This document shows, piece after piece, positions 1 to 7,414 of a stretch of DNA of 18,456 bases. The stretch lies in the NCBI GenBank assembly GCA_040384645.1, contig JAZKIX010000157.1:1-18456 (forward strand). Direction: 5' to 3'. Origin of the DNA: JAZKIX01 sp040384645 (GTDB taxonomy: Bacteria; Pseudomonadota; Gammaproteobacteria; Burkholderiales; Burkholderiaceae_D). Under the pieces are notes generated by a model. The model worked only from the letters and a program-made list of their open reading frames with translations. It was not told the DNA's origin and searched no databases. Position 1 is the stretch's first letter. Each line of letters opens with the position of its first letter. The position numbers and the translations under genes were made by a program.

Positions 1-1184
1 ACAAGGGCGCCTACATCGTCGGCAAGGGCATCAACGGCAGTAGCGAATATCCCTTCGTGGTGCCGATCCTGCACAACCGCAAGGGTCAGTTGATCCTCGA
101 TACCCTGCTATTCGATCCTGAGCAAATCACGCTCTTGTTTTCTTTCACACGCGCCTATTTTCAGGTCGACATGGAAGTGCCGTCGGCCTATGTGCAATTT
201 CTGCGTACCTTGATCCCCAAAAAGCCGCGCAGCGAGCTTTACACCATTCTCGGCTTGCAAAAGCAGGGCAAGACGCTGTTCTATCGCGATTACCTGCATC
301 ACTTGAAATATTCGTCAGACCGTTTTGAAGTCGCGCCCGGCATCCGCGGCCTGGTGATGCTGGTGTTTGCGCTGCCGTCTTTCCCCTATGTCTTCAAGGT
401 GATCAAGGATTACTTTCCGCCACCCAAAGACACCAGCCGCGCCCAGATCAAGGAAAAATACCTGCTGGTCAAAAACCATGACCGGGTCGGACGCATGGCC
501 GATACGCTGGAATATTCCAACGTCGCCTTTCCGCGCGAGCGGTTTTCGGAAAGCTTGCTGGCCGAGCTGAAGCAAGTGGCCGGCTCGCTGGTGGAAGAGG
601 ACCGCAATCAAATTATCATCAAGCACCTGTATATCGAACGGCGCATGGTGCCGCTCAATATCTTCTTGTCCAATGCCGAAAAAGCCGGTGAACAGAAACT
701 AATCGAGCATGGCGTCATCGAATATGGCAATGCCATCAAAGAGCTGGTAGCCGCCAATATTTTCCCTGGCGATATGCTGTACAAAAACTTTGGCGTAACG
801 CGGCACGGGCGAGTGGTGTTTTACGATTACGATGAAATCGAATACATCACCGATTGCAATTTTCGCGTGATTCCGCAACCGCGCAATGAAGAGGATGAAA
901 TGGCGGCCGAACCCTGGTATCCGATTGCGAAAAATGATGTATTTCCGGAACAATTCGGCACTTTTTTACTGGGCAATCCCAGCGTCAGAAAATATTTTTT
1001 ACAGCATCACGCCGACTTATTGACGCAGCAATTTTGGCAAGAGCGTAAGCAACGTATTCTCGATGGCTATATTGAAGACGTATATCCCTATCCGCAAGAG
1101 ATCCGGTTTTCGTACCAATCCAAGGCCAAAGCCAAAGCGACGGTGGGCGTTGGTGTAGCCAACGATGAAGCGATTCAAGAATGA
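1..1184 (+). CDS. aceK: Isocitrate dehydrogenase kinase/phosphatase, 3' part (5' end outside window)
   Basis: AceK phosphorylates and dephosphorylates isocitrate dehydrogenase in the cytoplasm and so sets the split between the TCA cycle and the glyoxylate bypass. The frame is open from base 3 and gives 393 residues, so about the first third of the usual ~580-600 residue protein lies upstream. GTG at 57 is an internal valine, not the start. Visible signatures are APGIRG (visible residues 111-116), a VFKVIKD lysine segment (~130-136), HDRVGRMAD, FPGDM followed by KNFGV (Asp257, Asn262) and DYDEI (Asp275). The 18-residue spacing between the two aspartates matches the catalytic Asp457 and Asp475 of E. 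coli AceK. The last ~20 residues are a low-complexity Ala/Lys/Val tail. The thiolase gene begins 26 bases after the stop, probably in the same transcript. Confidence 0.96.
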   Translation, partial: KGAYIVGKGINGSSEYPFVVPILHNRKGQLILDTLLFDPEQITLLFSFTRAYFQVDMEVPSAYVQFLRTLIPKKPRSELYTILGLQKQGKTLFYRDYLHHLKYSSDRFEVAPGIRGLVMLVFALPSFPYVFKVIKDYFPPPKDTSRAQIKEKYLLVKNHDRVGRMADTLEYSNVAFPRERFSESLLAELKQVAGSLVEEDRNQIIIKHLYIERRMVPLNIFLSNAEKAGEQKLIEHGVIEYGNAIKELVAANIFPGDMLYKNFGVTRHGRVVFYDYDEIEYITDCNFRVIPQPRNEEDEMAAEPWYPIAKNDVFPEQFGTFLLGNPSVRKYFLQHHADLLTQQFWQERKQRILDGYIEDVYPYPQEIRFSYQSKAKAKATVGVGVANDEAIQE

Positions 1185-1199
1185 ATGGCGCAAACAGAT

Positions 1200-1204
1200 A
1201 GGAG
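1200..1204 (+). promoter_or_regulatory. Ribosome binding site of the thiolase gene
   Basis: AGGAG lies 6 bases before ATG 1211 and supports that start. No promoter-sized gap separates it from the aceK stop at 1184. Confidence 0.7.
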
Positions 1205-1210
1205 TACATC

Positions 1211-2407
1211 ATGCATGATCCCATCGTCATTGTGAGTGCGGCACGTACGCCGCAGGGGGCGTTTCAAGGCGCGTTTGAATCCGTGTCGGCCAACGCCCTT
1301 GGCGCAGTCGCAATCAAAGCCGCAGTCGAGCGTGCCGGGTTGCAGCCCAATCAGATCGACCAAGTGTATTTCGGCAATTGCCTGATGGCTGGCCAGGGTC
1401 AGGCACCCGCGCGTCAGGCGGCGCTGAGGGCCGGTTTGCCGGTCACCACCGGCGCTGTGACCTTGTCCAAAATGTGCGGTTCCGGCATGCAGTCGGTGAT
1501 GTTTGCCCGCGACGCATTATTGGCTGAAAGTGCCGACGTAATCGTTGCCGGCGGCATGGAATCCATGACCAACGCGCCCTATCTGATCCCCAAAGCGCGT
1601 GGCGGTTACCGCATCGGCCACGGCATGCTGTATGACCATATGATGCTCGACGGTCTGGAAGACGCCTACGCCAAAGACGAGCACGGCGCCGGTCGCGCCA
1701 TGGGCACTTTTGCCGAAGCCTGCGCTGCGCGCTATGGCTTTACGCGTGAACAGCAAGATGCGTTTGCGATCGAATCGATCCAGCGCGCCCTGGTGGCCAA
1801 CAGCGAAGGCTATTTCCGCTGGGAGATGGCGCCCGTGACTGTCACCGGCCGCGCCGGCGAAACCATCGTCGCCCAAGACGAAGGGCCGCTCAAAGCGCGT
1901 ATCGACAAGATACCCACTTTGAAACCGGCATTTCAAAAAAACGGCACCATCACGGCGGCATCGTCATCGTCCATCAATGACGGCGCAGCAGCACTGGTAC
2001 TGATGCGCGAATCGACTGCCCAGCGCTTAGGCTGCCCAGTGATAGCGCGACTCGTCGCGCAAAGCACCCACTCGCGCGAACCGGAATGGTTCACCATTGC
2101 ACCTGTCGGCGCCATCGAAAAGCTATTCCAAAAGACTCGCTGGAGCGTCGATACCACCGATTTATTTGAAATCAACGAAGCCTTCGCTGCCGTGCCGATG
2201 GCCGCCATGCACGAGCTCAGCATCCCGCACAGCAAAGTCAATATCCACGGTGGTGCCTGTACTCTCGGCCATCCGATCGGCGCTTCCGGGGCACGTATTC
2301 TGGTCACTTTGCTGGGCGCATTGCGCCGCACCGGCGGCAAACGCGGTGTGGCAACGCTGTGCATCGGCGGTGGTGAAGCAACTGCGATGGCGATAGAAAT
2401 GGCATAA
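1211..2407 (+). CDS. Acetyl-CoA acetyltransferase (thiolase)
   Basis: This 398-residue thiolase is the usual length for a degradative or biosynthetic acetyl-CoA C-acetyltransferase. The nucleophilic cysteine is in KMCGSGMQS (Cys89). Further signatures are NEAFA, GHPIGASGAR (His354) and CIGGGEA (Cys384), so the whole Cys-His-Cys set is present. The start at 1211 is backed by AGGAG. In this setting it most likely cleaves acetoacetyl-CoA, made from the acetoacetate released by MvaB, into two acetyl-CoA. Thiolases of this type also work in PHB synthesis or fatty-acid degradation, so the exact substrate is inferred from neighbours. It follows aceK by 26 bases, and copy 1 of the 75-base repeat begins 19 bases after its stop. 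Confidence 0.93.
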   Translation: MHDPIVIVSAARTPQGAFQGAFESVSANALGAVAIKAAVERAGLQPNQIDQVYFGNCLMAGQGQAPARQAALRAGLPVTTGAVTLSKMCGSGMQSVMFARDALLAESADVIVAGGMESMTNAPYLIPKARGGYRIGHGMLYDHMMLDGLEDAYAKDEHGAGRAMGTFAEACAARYGFTREQQDAFAIESIQRALVANSEGYFRWEMAPVTVTGRAGETIVAQDEGPLKARIDKIPTLKPAFQKNGTITAASSSSINDGAAALVLMRESTAQRLGCPVIARLVAQSTHSREPEWFTIAPVGAIEKLFQKTRWSVDTTDLFEINEAFAAVPMAAMHELSIPHSKVNIHGGACTLGHPIGASGARILVTLLGALRRTGGKRGVATLCIGGGEATAMAIEMA

Positions 2408-2425
2408 ACCAATCAAAATGAAGGG

Positions 2426-2500
2426 AAATATACTGATGGGGGTATTATTTTTAACCCAATGAAGATGTGCGGGATAGCAGTTGTTTTTGCATATACCCCC
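2426..2500 (+). repeat. 75-base intergenic repeat, copy 1
   Basis: It begins with AAATATACT and ends with ATATACCCCC, and is exactly 75 bases long like the other three copies, with which it aligns without gaps. Bases 5-8 (ATAC) can pair with bases 17-20 (GTAT) across an 8-base loop. In this copy alone, GGGGGTAT (bases 13-20) is also fully complementary to the terminal ATACCCCC (bases 68-75). GTGCGGG occupies bases 42-48. It lies 18 bases after the thiolase stop and is separated from ychJ by a terminator-like hairpin. Confidence 0.85.
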
Positions 2501-2556
2501 TATATTTCTTAAAAATATTGTAACCAGCCAAGCTGTGGTAACACCGATTTCGCTCC

Positions 2557-2579
2557 CCCTGTCCGATTGCGGGAGAGGG
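2557..2579. repeat. Imperfect GC-rich palindrome
   Basis: CCCT (2557-2560) pairs with AGGG (2576-2579), and TCCG (2562-2565) pairs with CGGG (2570-2573) with one wobble, closing a 4-base loop. It resembles a degenerate form of the CCCTCTCCCG/CGGGAGAGGG palindromes scattered between genes in many Gram-negative genomes. A similar hairpin follows copy 4 of the 75-base repeat at 16332. Confidence 0.45.
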
Positions 2580-2590
2580 CAATGTTCTAC

Positions 2591-2662
2591 TAGGGGCGAG
2601 GGTTCTAGTCACTCCGTACCATAAAAAGATGGTCGCCCCCTCGCAAGCGCCCCTATTTTTTT
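2591..2662 (+). terminator. Probable rho-independent terminator, bulged hairpin plus T7
   Basis: TAGGGGCG (2591-2598) is perfectly complementary to CGCCCCTA (2648-2655), which is followed directly by seven Ts (2656-2662). Inside, AGGG (2599-2602) pairs with CCCT (2638-2641), leaving CGCAAG as a bulge. An inner hairpin, ACCAT (2618-2622) with ATGGT (2629-2633), fills the loop. A competing pairing, GCGAGGG (2596-2602) with CCCTCGC (2638-2644), is also possible. It would end the aceK-thiolase transcript. The remaining bases to ychJ (2663-2757) show nothing I can name, though a promoter for ychJ-liuB would be expected there. Confidence 0.6.
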
Positions 2663-2757
2663 CTTGAAAGGATGGAGAAAACAGCCATCATTTGTATATT
2701 CAATGGTTCTATATCAACCCACTGATCGCCACCAACGTACCGCCAGAAGAATAAAGA

Positions 2758-3174
2758 ATGAGCAAGCCTCACAAGAATCCCTCCTGCCCATGTGGCAACG
2801 CCGACTACACCACCTGTTGCGGTCGCTTCATTGAGCAAGCCCAACTGCCGCCCAGCGCCGCACTATTGATGCGTTCGCGTTACAGCGCCTTTGTATTGCA
2901 CGACGAAGTTTATCTGCAAGCCAGCTGGCACCCCAGCACCCGGCCGCAGGACGCCATTATCGACCGGGAATCGGCGCCGAAATGGCTGGGTCTGGAAATC
3001 CGCCACAGCCAAGAATCCGGCGAGCAAGCCACGGTTGAATTCGTCGCCCGCTACAAGATCGATGGCCACGCCCATCGCCTGCATGAAATAAGCCGCTTCT
3101 TGCGTGAAGAAGTTGATGGGCAAGCACGCTGGTTTTACCTCGACGGCAGTTTTCCAGAAAGCACAAAACAATGA
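2758..3174 (+). CDS. ychJ: YchJ-family SEC-C motif protein (UPF0225)
   Basis: This 138-residue cytoplasmic protein has an N-terminal zinc-binding SEC-C motif (Cys10, Cys12, Cys20, Cys21) followed by the YchJ domain, whose known members have an NTF2-like fold. The LMRSRYSAFV segment and YLQASWHPSTRP match E. coli YchJ closely. The second, C-terminal SEC-C motif of the longer E. coli protein is absent, and the protein ends after the conserved WFYLDGSFPE stretch. The molecular function of the family is not established. The start at 2758 is preceded by AGAAG. Its stop overlaps the liuB start (ATGA at 3171-3174), so the two are probably translationally coupled. Confidence 0.9.
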   Translation: MSKPHKNPSCPCGNADYTTCCGRFIEQAQLPPSAALLMRSRYSAFVLHDEVYLQASWHPSTRPQDAIIDRESAPKWLGLEIRHSQESGEQATVEFVARYKIDGHAHRLHEISRFLREEVDGQARWFYLDGSFPESTKQ

Positions 3175-4811
3175 TCCTTGAATCGGCCGTCGACCCACGC
3201 TCCAGCGACTTCAAAGCCAATGCCGCCGCCATGCAAAAGCTGGTGGCCGAGCTGCAGCAAAAAATCGCCCTCATTATGCAGGGCGGCGGCGAACTGGCGC
3301 GCGCCAAACATCAGGCGCGCGGCAAATTACTGCCGCGTGAACGGGTGCAATTGCTGCTCGACCCAGGTACGCCGTTTTTAGAATTCTCGCAAATGGCCGC
3401 GTACGGCATGTATCCCGACGCCAACGGCGGCGATGCTGCGCCTGCCGCCGGCATCATCACCGGCATCGGTGTGGTCGCCGGCGTGCAATGCGTCGTCGTC
3501 TGCAACGACGCGACCGTCAAGGGCGGCACCTATTACCCGATGACCGTCAAAAAGCATTTGCGGGCGCAAGAGATCGCTGAGCAAAACCAGCTACCTTGCA
3601 TTTACCTGGTCGATTCTGGGGGTGCCAACCTGCCCAATCAAGATGAAGTTTTTCCCGACCGTGATCATTTCGGCCGCATCTTTTACAACCAGGCCCAACT
3701 CTCGGCCAAAGGCATCGCCCAGATCGCCGTCGTAATGGGTTCCTGCACGGCCGGGGGCGCCTACGTGCCGGCCATGAGCGACGAATCGATCATCGTCAAG
3801 GAACAAGGCACCATCTTCCTGGCTGGCCCGCCGCTAGTAAAAGCGGCCACCGGCGAAGTGGTCAGCGCCGAAGCGCTGGGCGGCGGTGATGTCCATACCC
3901 GTCTGTCGGGCGTGGCCGATCATCTGGCCGATAACGATGCACATGCGCTGCTGCTGGCGCGCAGCATTGTGGCCAATCTCAACCGCCAGCCAGCCGCCGG
4001 CATGCAGCAACTGGCGTTACGTGCCGCACTCGAACCTAATTATCCGGCGCATGAATTGCACGGCATCGTCCCCATCGACGACGGCAAAACCAGCCGCAAA
4101 TCCTTTGACGTGCGCGAAGTCATCGCCCGCATCGTCGACGCCAGCGCGTTTGATGAATTCAAGGCGCGCTACGGCAGCACCCTGGTCTGTGGTTTTGCCC
4201 ATTTGTTCGGCATGCCGGTCGGCATCGTCGCCAACAATGGCATCCTGTTTTCTGAATCGGCATTGAAAGGCACTCACTTCATCGAACTGTGCTGCCAACG
4301 CAAGATCCCGCTGATATTTTTGCAAAACATCACCGGCTTTATGGTCGGCCAGAAAGTTGAAAACGAAGGCATCGCCCGCCACGGCGCCAAGATGGTGATG
4401 GCAGTCGCCAACGCCACCGTGCCCAAACTGACCGTGATCATCGGCGGCAGTTTTGGTGCCGGCAATTACGGCATGTGCGGGCGCGCCTTCTCGCCGCGTT
4501 TTTTATGGATGTGGCCCAACGCTCGCATCTCGGTCATGGGCGGCGAGCAAGCCGCCAGCGTGCTCGCCAGCGTCAAACGCGACGGCATCGAAGCCAAAGG
4601 CGGTGCGTGGTCAGAGCAGGAAGAAGCCGCGTTCAAACAGCCGATCACGGCGCAGTATGAAGAGCAAGGTCACCCGTATTACGCCAGCGCCAGGCTGTGG
4701 GACGACGGCATCATCGACCCCGCCGATACGCGCATGGTGCTGGGATTGGGTTTGAGTGCGGCGCTGAATGCGCCGATTGAAGAGACCCGGTTTGGGGTGT
4801 TCAGGATGTGA
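3171..4811 (+). CDS. liuB: 3-Methylcrotonyl-CoA carboxylase, carboxyltransferase (beta) subunit
   Basis: This subunit transfers the carboxyl group from biotin on LiuD to 3-methylcrotonyl-CoA in leucine and isovalerate breakdown. The 546 residues cover a full acyl-CoA carboxyltransferase. VDSGGANLPNQDEVFPDRDHFG (148-168) is the signature separating MCC-type from propionyl-CoA or acetyl-CoA carboxylases. GSCTAGGAYVPAMSDE (190-205) and, near the C-terminus, NITGFMVG and GGSFGAGNYGMCGRAFSPRF form the two CoA-binding halves. Geranyl-CoA carboxylase (AtuC) is the nearest alternative but is disfavoured by liuC, liuD and mvaB nearby. It starts inside the ychJ stop codon, which is unusual since liuA normally precedes it. 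A perfect 14-bp hairpin follows its stop. Confidence 0.94.
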   Translation: MILESAVDPRSSDFKANAAAMQKLVAELQQKIALIMQGGGELARAKHQARGKLLPRERVQLLLDPGTPFLEFSQMAAYGMYPDANGGDAAPAAGIITGIGVVAGVQCVVVCNDATVKGGTYYPMTVKKHLRAQEIAEQNQLPCIYLVDSGGANLPNQDEVFPDRDHFGRIFYNQAQLSAKGIAQIAVVMGSCTAGGAYVPAMSDESIIVKEQGTIFLAGPPLVKAATGEVVSAEALGGGDVHTRLSGVADHLADNDAHALLLARSIVANLNRQPAAGMQQLALRAALEPNYPAHELHGIVPIDDGKTSRKSFDVREVIARIVDASAFDEFKARYGSTLVCGFAHLFGMPVGIVANNGILFSESALKGTHFIELCCQRKIPLIFLQNITGFMVGQKVENEGIARHGAKMVMAVANATVPKLTVIIGGSFGAGNYGMCGRAFSPRFLWMWPNARISVMGGEQAASVLASVKRDGIEAKGGAWSEQEEAAFKQPITAQYEEQGHPYYASARLWDDGIIDPADTRMVLGLGLSAALNAPIEETRFGVFRM

Positions 4812-4817
4812 TTTCTT

Positions 4818-4854
4818 GAATGAATGCGCTGCTGGCGACACAGCGCATTCATTC
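4818..4854. terminator. Perfect 14-bp inverted repeat between convergent genes
   Basis: GAATGAATGCGCTG (4818-4831) and CAGCGCATTCATTC (4841-4854) are exact complements around a 9-base loop. It starts 7 bases after the liuB stop and ends 19 bases before the 3' end of the convergent DUF11 gene. There is no T-run on either side, so it may act as a bidirectional 3'-end hairpin rather than a classical rho-independent terminator. Confidence 0.6.
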
Positions 4855-4873
4855 CGGACAGTCATTGCGTGAT

Positions 4874-7030
4874 TTAACCCCGGCGCTGGCGCTGCATCCA
4901 CATCCCGCTCAATGCCAGCAATACCGCTGCCAACAATAAGCCCATCTCGCTCAAGCTTGGGATCGCCGCCAATACCGGTGGCACCACTGCCAGCGCTGCG
5001 GTCGCGGCATCGTTGGCGCCATTCACATCAGGGCTGCTGGAAGTAACGCTGGCGGTATTCGATACCGAGCCGCCACCCGAAGGCAAGGTCAGTTGAATAA
5101 TGATCGTGGCCGATCCGCCATCGGTCAATGTACCCAGGCTGCAGCTGACGGTGCTGGTGCCGGAACAACTGCCTTGGCTCGGGGTGGCAGAAACAAAGCT
5201 CGTACCAGCTGGAATTACATCCGTCATCGTCACGCCATTCGCACTCCCCGGTCCGGCATTGCTTACCACGATGGTGTAAGTGATCGGCGCGCCAGCCAGG
5301 TATGGCCCCGCCGAAGCTGACTTGGTGATCGACAGATCGACACCAGCCGCTATATTGGTGGACGCCGTGGCGCTGTCATTGGCACTGTTGGTGTCGGCCG
5401 TGGTACTTGATACCGTGGCCGTGTTCGTTACCGTGCCGCTAAATGCGCCGGCAGTGCTGAACGTGCTGGTAATCGTGGCCGATTGTCCCGCATTCAGGGT
5501 GCCAAGGTTGCAGGGGAACACGCCACTGCAAGCGCCGCTATTGGAAACGAAGTTCGCCCCGGCAGGGGTGGGATCGGTCACGATGACACCGTCTGCGGGA
5601 GACGGCCCGTTATTGGTCACCACGATTGTGTAGGCGATATTTTGTCCTGACACAGCGGCAGTCGGGCCATTTTTTGTGATGGCAACATCAGCTTGCGCGA
5701 TAACGTTGGTGCTTGCACTGCCGGTGTTATTGCCGGGATTGGGATCGGTCAATGAGGGAACGAGAGCACTGTTTTGCGCATTGCCAGGGACGGCAGGTGC
5801 GGTCATGGCGATGGTCAGCACTGGAAATGAAGCGCCGGAGGCAGTCATCGCATTGGACGAACAAGTGATCGTGCCTGACGCCGGCGCGCTGCAACTCCAA
5901 CCGCTGCCGGAACCACTGGCGTTGGTTGCGCCGGTCGGCAGGGTATTGACGACGGTGGTAGCAGGATTGACCGCATCCGGCCCGGCATTTGTAACGGTAA
6001 GCGCATAACTGAGCGCGGCGCCGGCATTAACACTGGCTGGACCACTGACGCTGATGCTCAGATCGGCGCTGGAGATGGTGGTCGTTACCGATGCGCTATC
6101 GTTTTCATCGCTTGGATCCTGCGCGCTGGTAACAGCAGCCGTATTGGTATAGGTAGTCTCGCTCACCGTTCCCGATGGCACGTGACCAATCAGTGTGAAA
6201 CTGGCGTTGGCGCCGCTGGCAAGTGTCGCTATGGTGCAGCTGACGGTGCCGCCGGCCCCCACAGCAGGCGTGGTGCAAGAAAATCCCCCGGTAGAATTGA
6301 GCGATACGAAGGTCATGTCGCCTGGCAAAGCATCTGTCAGCTCGACTGTTTGCGCCGCCGCCGGTCCGCCATTGACCAGATTGATGGTGTATGTGATGTC
6401 TGAATCCGGAAGGCCGCTGTCCGGCCCGCTTTTCGTCAGGCCAAGGTCGGCAAAATTGGCTGGCGTGTTGGTATTGGCTGATGCAGTGTTGTTTTCTTCA
6501 TTTGGATCGAAGGTGTCGTTGCTGACGCTGGCGATATTGGTAAAGTTGATGCCCGACGCGGTTGCGACAGGAATATTGAGTGTAAAGGTAAAGTCTGCGC
6601 TGGCACCGCTTGCCATAGATGCAACAGTGCAACTAATCACGCCGTCAGTGCCGACCGCTGGCGTAGTGCAGTTAAAAGCCGGGCCGCTATTTTGAGTTGC
6701 CGAAACAAACGTCATGCCAGCCGGAATCGGGTCGTTGAGCGTAATGTTGGCTGCACTATCCGGGCCTGAATTGGTCACGATCACGTTGTAAGCAACATCG
6801 GCGCCGGGCGCGGCTGTGCCAGGCCCTGATTTAGTGACGGCAAGATCCGCATCCTGAGCCTGTGCCACGCTCGATAATTGGCAAAGACCGAGCAGCGCCG
6901 CAATGATCAAAAAATTAATGCTGCGATGTGGGCGGGTTGGGTGATTGCGGGTAGTAAACGAATTTATCTGGCTAGACTTTATTTTTAACGCATTGCGAAC
7001 GTGTTTAGTAATCCATCCAGAAATATTCAT
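4874..7030 (-). CDS. DUF11-repeat surface protein with IPTL-CTERM-type sorting tail
   Basis: This 718-residue protein has an extended basic N-region, a hydrophobic core (~38-49) and an AQA cleavage site (~56-58), giving an export signal. Five DUF11 repeats follow (about 61-189, 194-319, 322-444, 447-560 and 565-683), each with a VTNxGP-type core, an xPAGxxF strand, a cysteine pair and a closing D-x-N-x-x-NDxA stretch. The tail is IPSLSEMG (from residue 690), a hydrophobic helix and a basic end (RQRR). This matches the IPTL-CTERM signal associated with exosortase H in Betaproteobacteria, except that its tryptophan is methionine. It is probably a cell-surface or adhesion protein; no enzyme motif is visible. 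ATG 7030 is favoured over ATG 7036 because GAGAG (7041-7037) lies 6 bases before it. The gene is antiparallel between liuB and liuC. Confidence 0.88.
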   Translation of the reverse strand: MNISGWITKHVRNALKIKSSQINSFTTRNHPTRPHRSINFLIIAALLGLCQLSSVAQAQDADLAVTKSGPGTAAPGADVAYNVIVTNSGPDSAANITLNDPIPAGMTFVSATQNSGPAFNCTTPAVGTDGVISCTVASMASGASADFTFTLNIPVATASGINFTNIASVSNDTFDPNEENNTASANTNTPANFADLGLTKSGPDSGLPDSDITYTINLVNGGPAAAQTVELTDALPGDMTFVSLNSTGGFSCTTPAVGAGGTVSCTIATLASGANASFTLIGHVPSGTVSETTYTNTAAVTSAQDPSDENDSASVTTTISSADLSISVSGPASVNAGAALSYALTVTNAGPDAVNPATTVVNTLPTGATNASGSGSGWSCSAPASGTITCSSNAMTASGASFPVLTIAMTAPAVPGNAQNSALVPSLTDPNPGNNTGSASTNVIAQADVAITKNGPTAAVSGQNIAYTIVVTNNGPSPADGVIVTDPTPAGANFVSNSGACSGVFPCNLGTLNAGQSATITSTFSTAGAFSGTVTNTATVSSTTADTNSANDSATASTNIAAGVDLSITKSASAGPYLAGAPITYTIVVSNAGPGSANGVTMTDVIPAGTSFVSATPSQGSCSGTSTVSCSLGTLTDGGSATIIIQLTLPSGGGSVSNTASVTSSSPDVNGANDAATAALAVVPPVLAAIPSLSEMGLLLAAVLLALSGMWMQRQRRG

Positions 7031-7036
7031 GCGCAT

Positions 7037-7414
7037 CTCTCAATCAGCTAGGTTGGACTGGCATCGTCTATCCGATTACGCCAGATCAGGAAAATCGACC
7101 GTTTTAGAACACATATTTAGTACAGGGATGATTGCCAGAGGCGCTTACATTCTGCGCCTCGTTCTTGATTGAGTCATGGCTTAACGCTTGGGTAACGATA
7201 GCAATAAATTATTTGGATGTAAATGAAATAGCGCCCTGCTTTGTTTTATTGGGATGCCACATAGCAATTTTGTCGAAACGCATGGCTGTAGTTTGCTTGT
7301 TAGCCATAGTCGGACATTGATTTGAATTGAGCTATTTCCCATTCATGATTGATCGTAAAATCCGCATTGATTCCGGTTTATCCGCTTTGACCAGCACGTT
7401 TTCGAAAGTCCCCC
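7037..7414. other. Divergent intergenic region between the DUF11 gene and liuC
   Basis: These 378 bases separate two divergently transcribed genes and must hold both promoters. The stretch is AT-richer than the genes. The only clear structure is a hairpin, GAGGCGC (7138-7144) with GCGCCTC (7154-7160), around a 9-base loop. A 62-residue hydrophobic open frame (7132-7320) has no ribosome binding site and looks accidental. I cannot assign -35/-10 boxes with confidence. Confidence 0.5.
7138..7160. other. Hairpin in divergent promoter region
   Basis: GAGGCGC and GCGCCTC form 7 uninterrupted GC-rich pairs with a 9-base loop, followed on the + strand by GTTCTT. It could be a weak terminator or an operator; neither can be shown from sequence alone. 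Confidence 0.35.

Noticed and set aside
2518..2545. TTGTAACC followed by GGTAACACC, resembling a BirA biotin operator
   Set aside because: The second half is not the inverted complement of the first, and it lies before ychJ rather than a bio gene.
5093..6695. Long + strand open frames opposite the DUF11 gene
   Set aside because: They are antisense shadows of a repetitive Ala/Thr/Ser/Val-rich gene and show no domain of their own.
7132..7320. 62-residue hydrophobic open frame in the liuC upstream region
   Set aside because: No ribosome binding site, no recognisable domain, and it spans the hairpin in a region that must hold two promoters.
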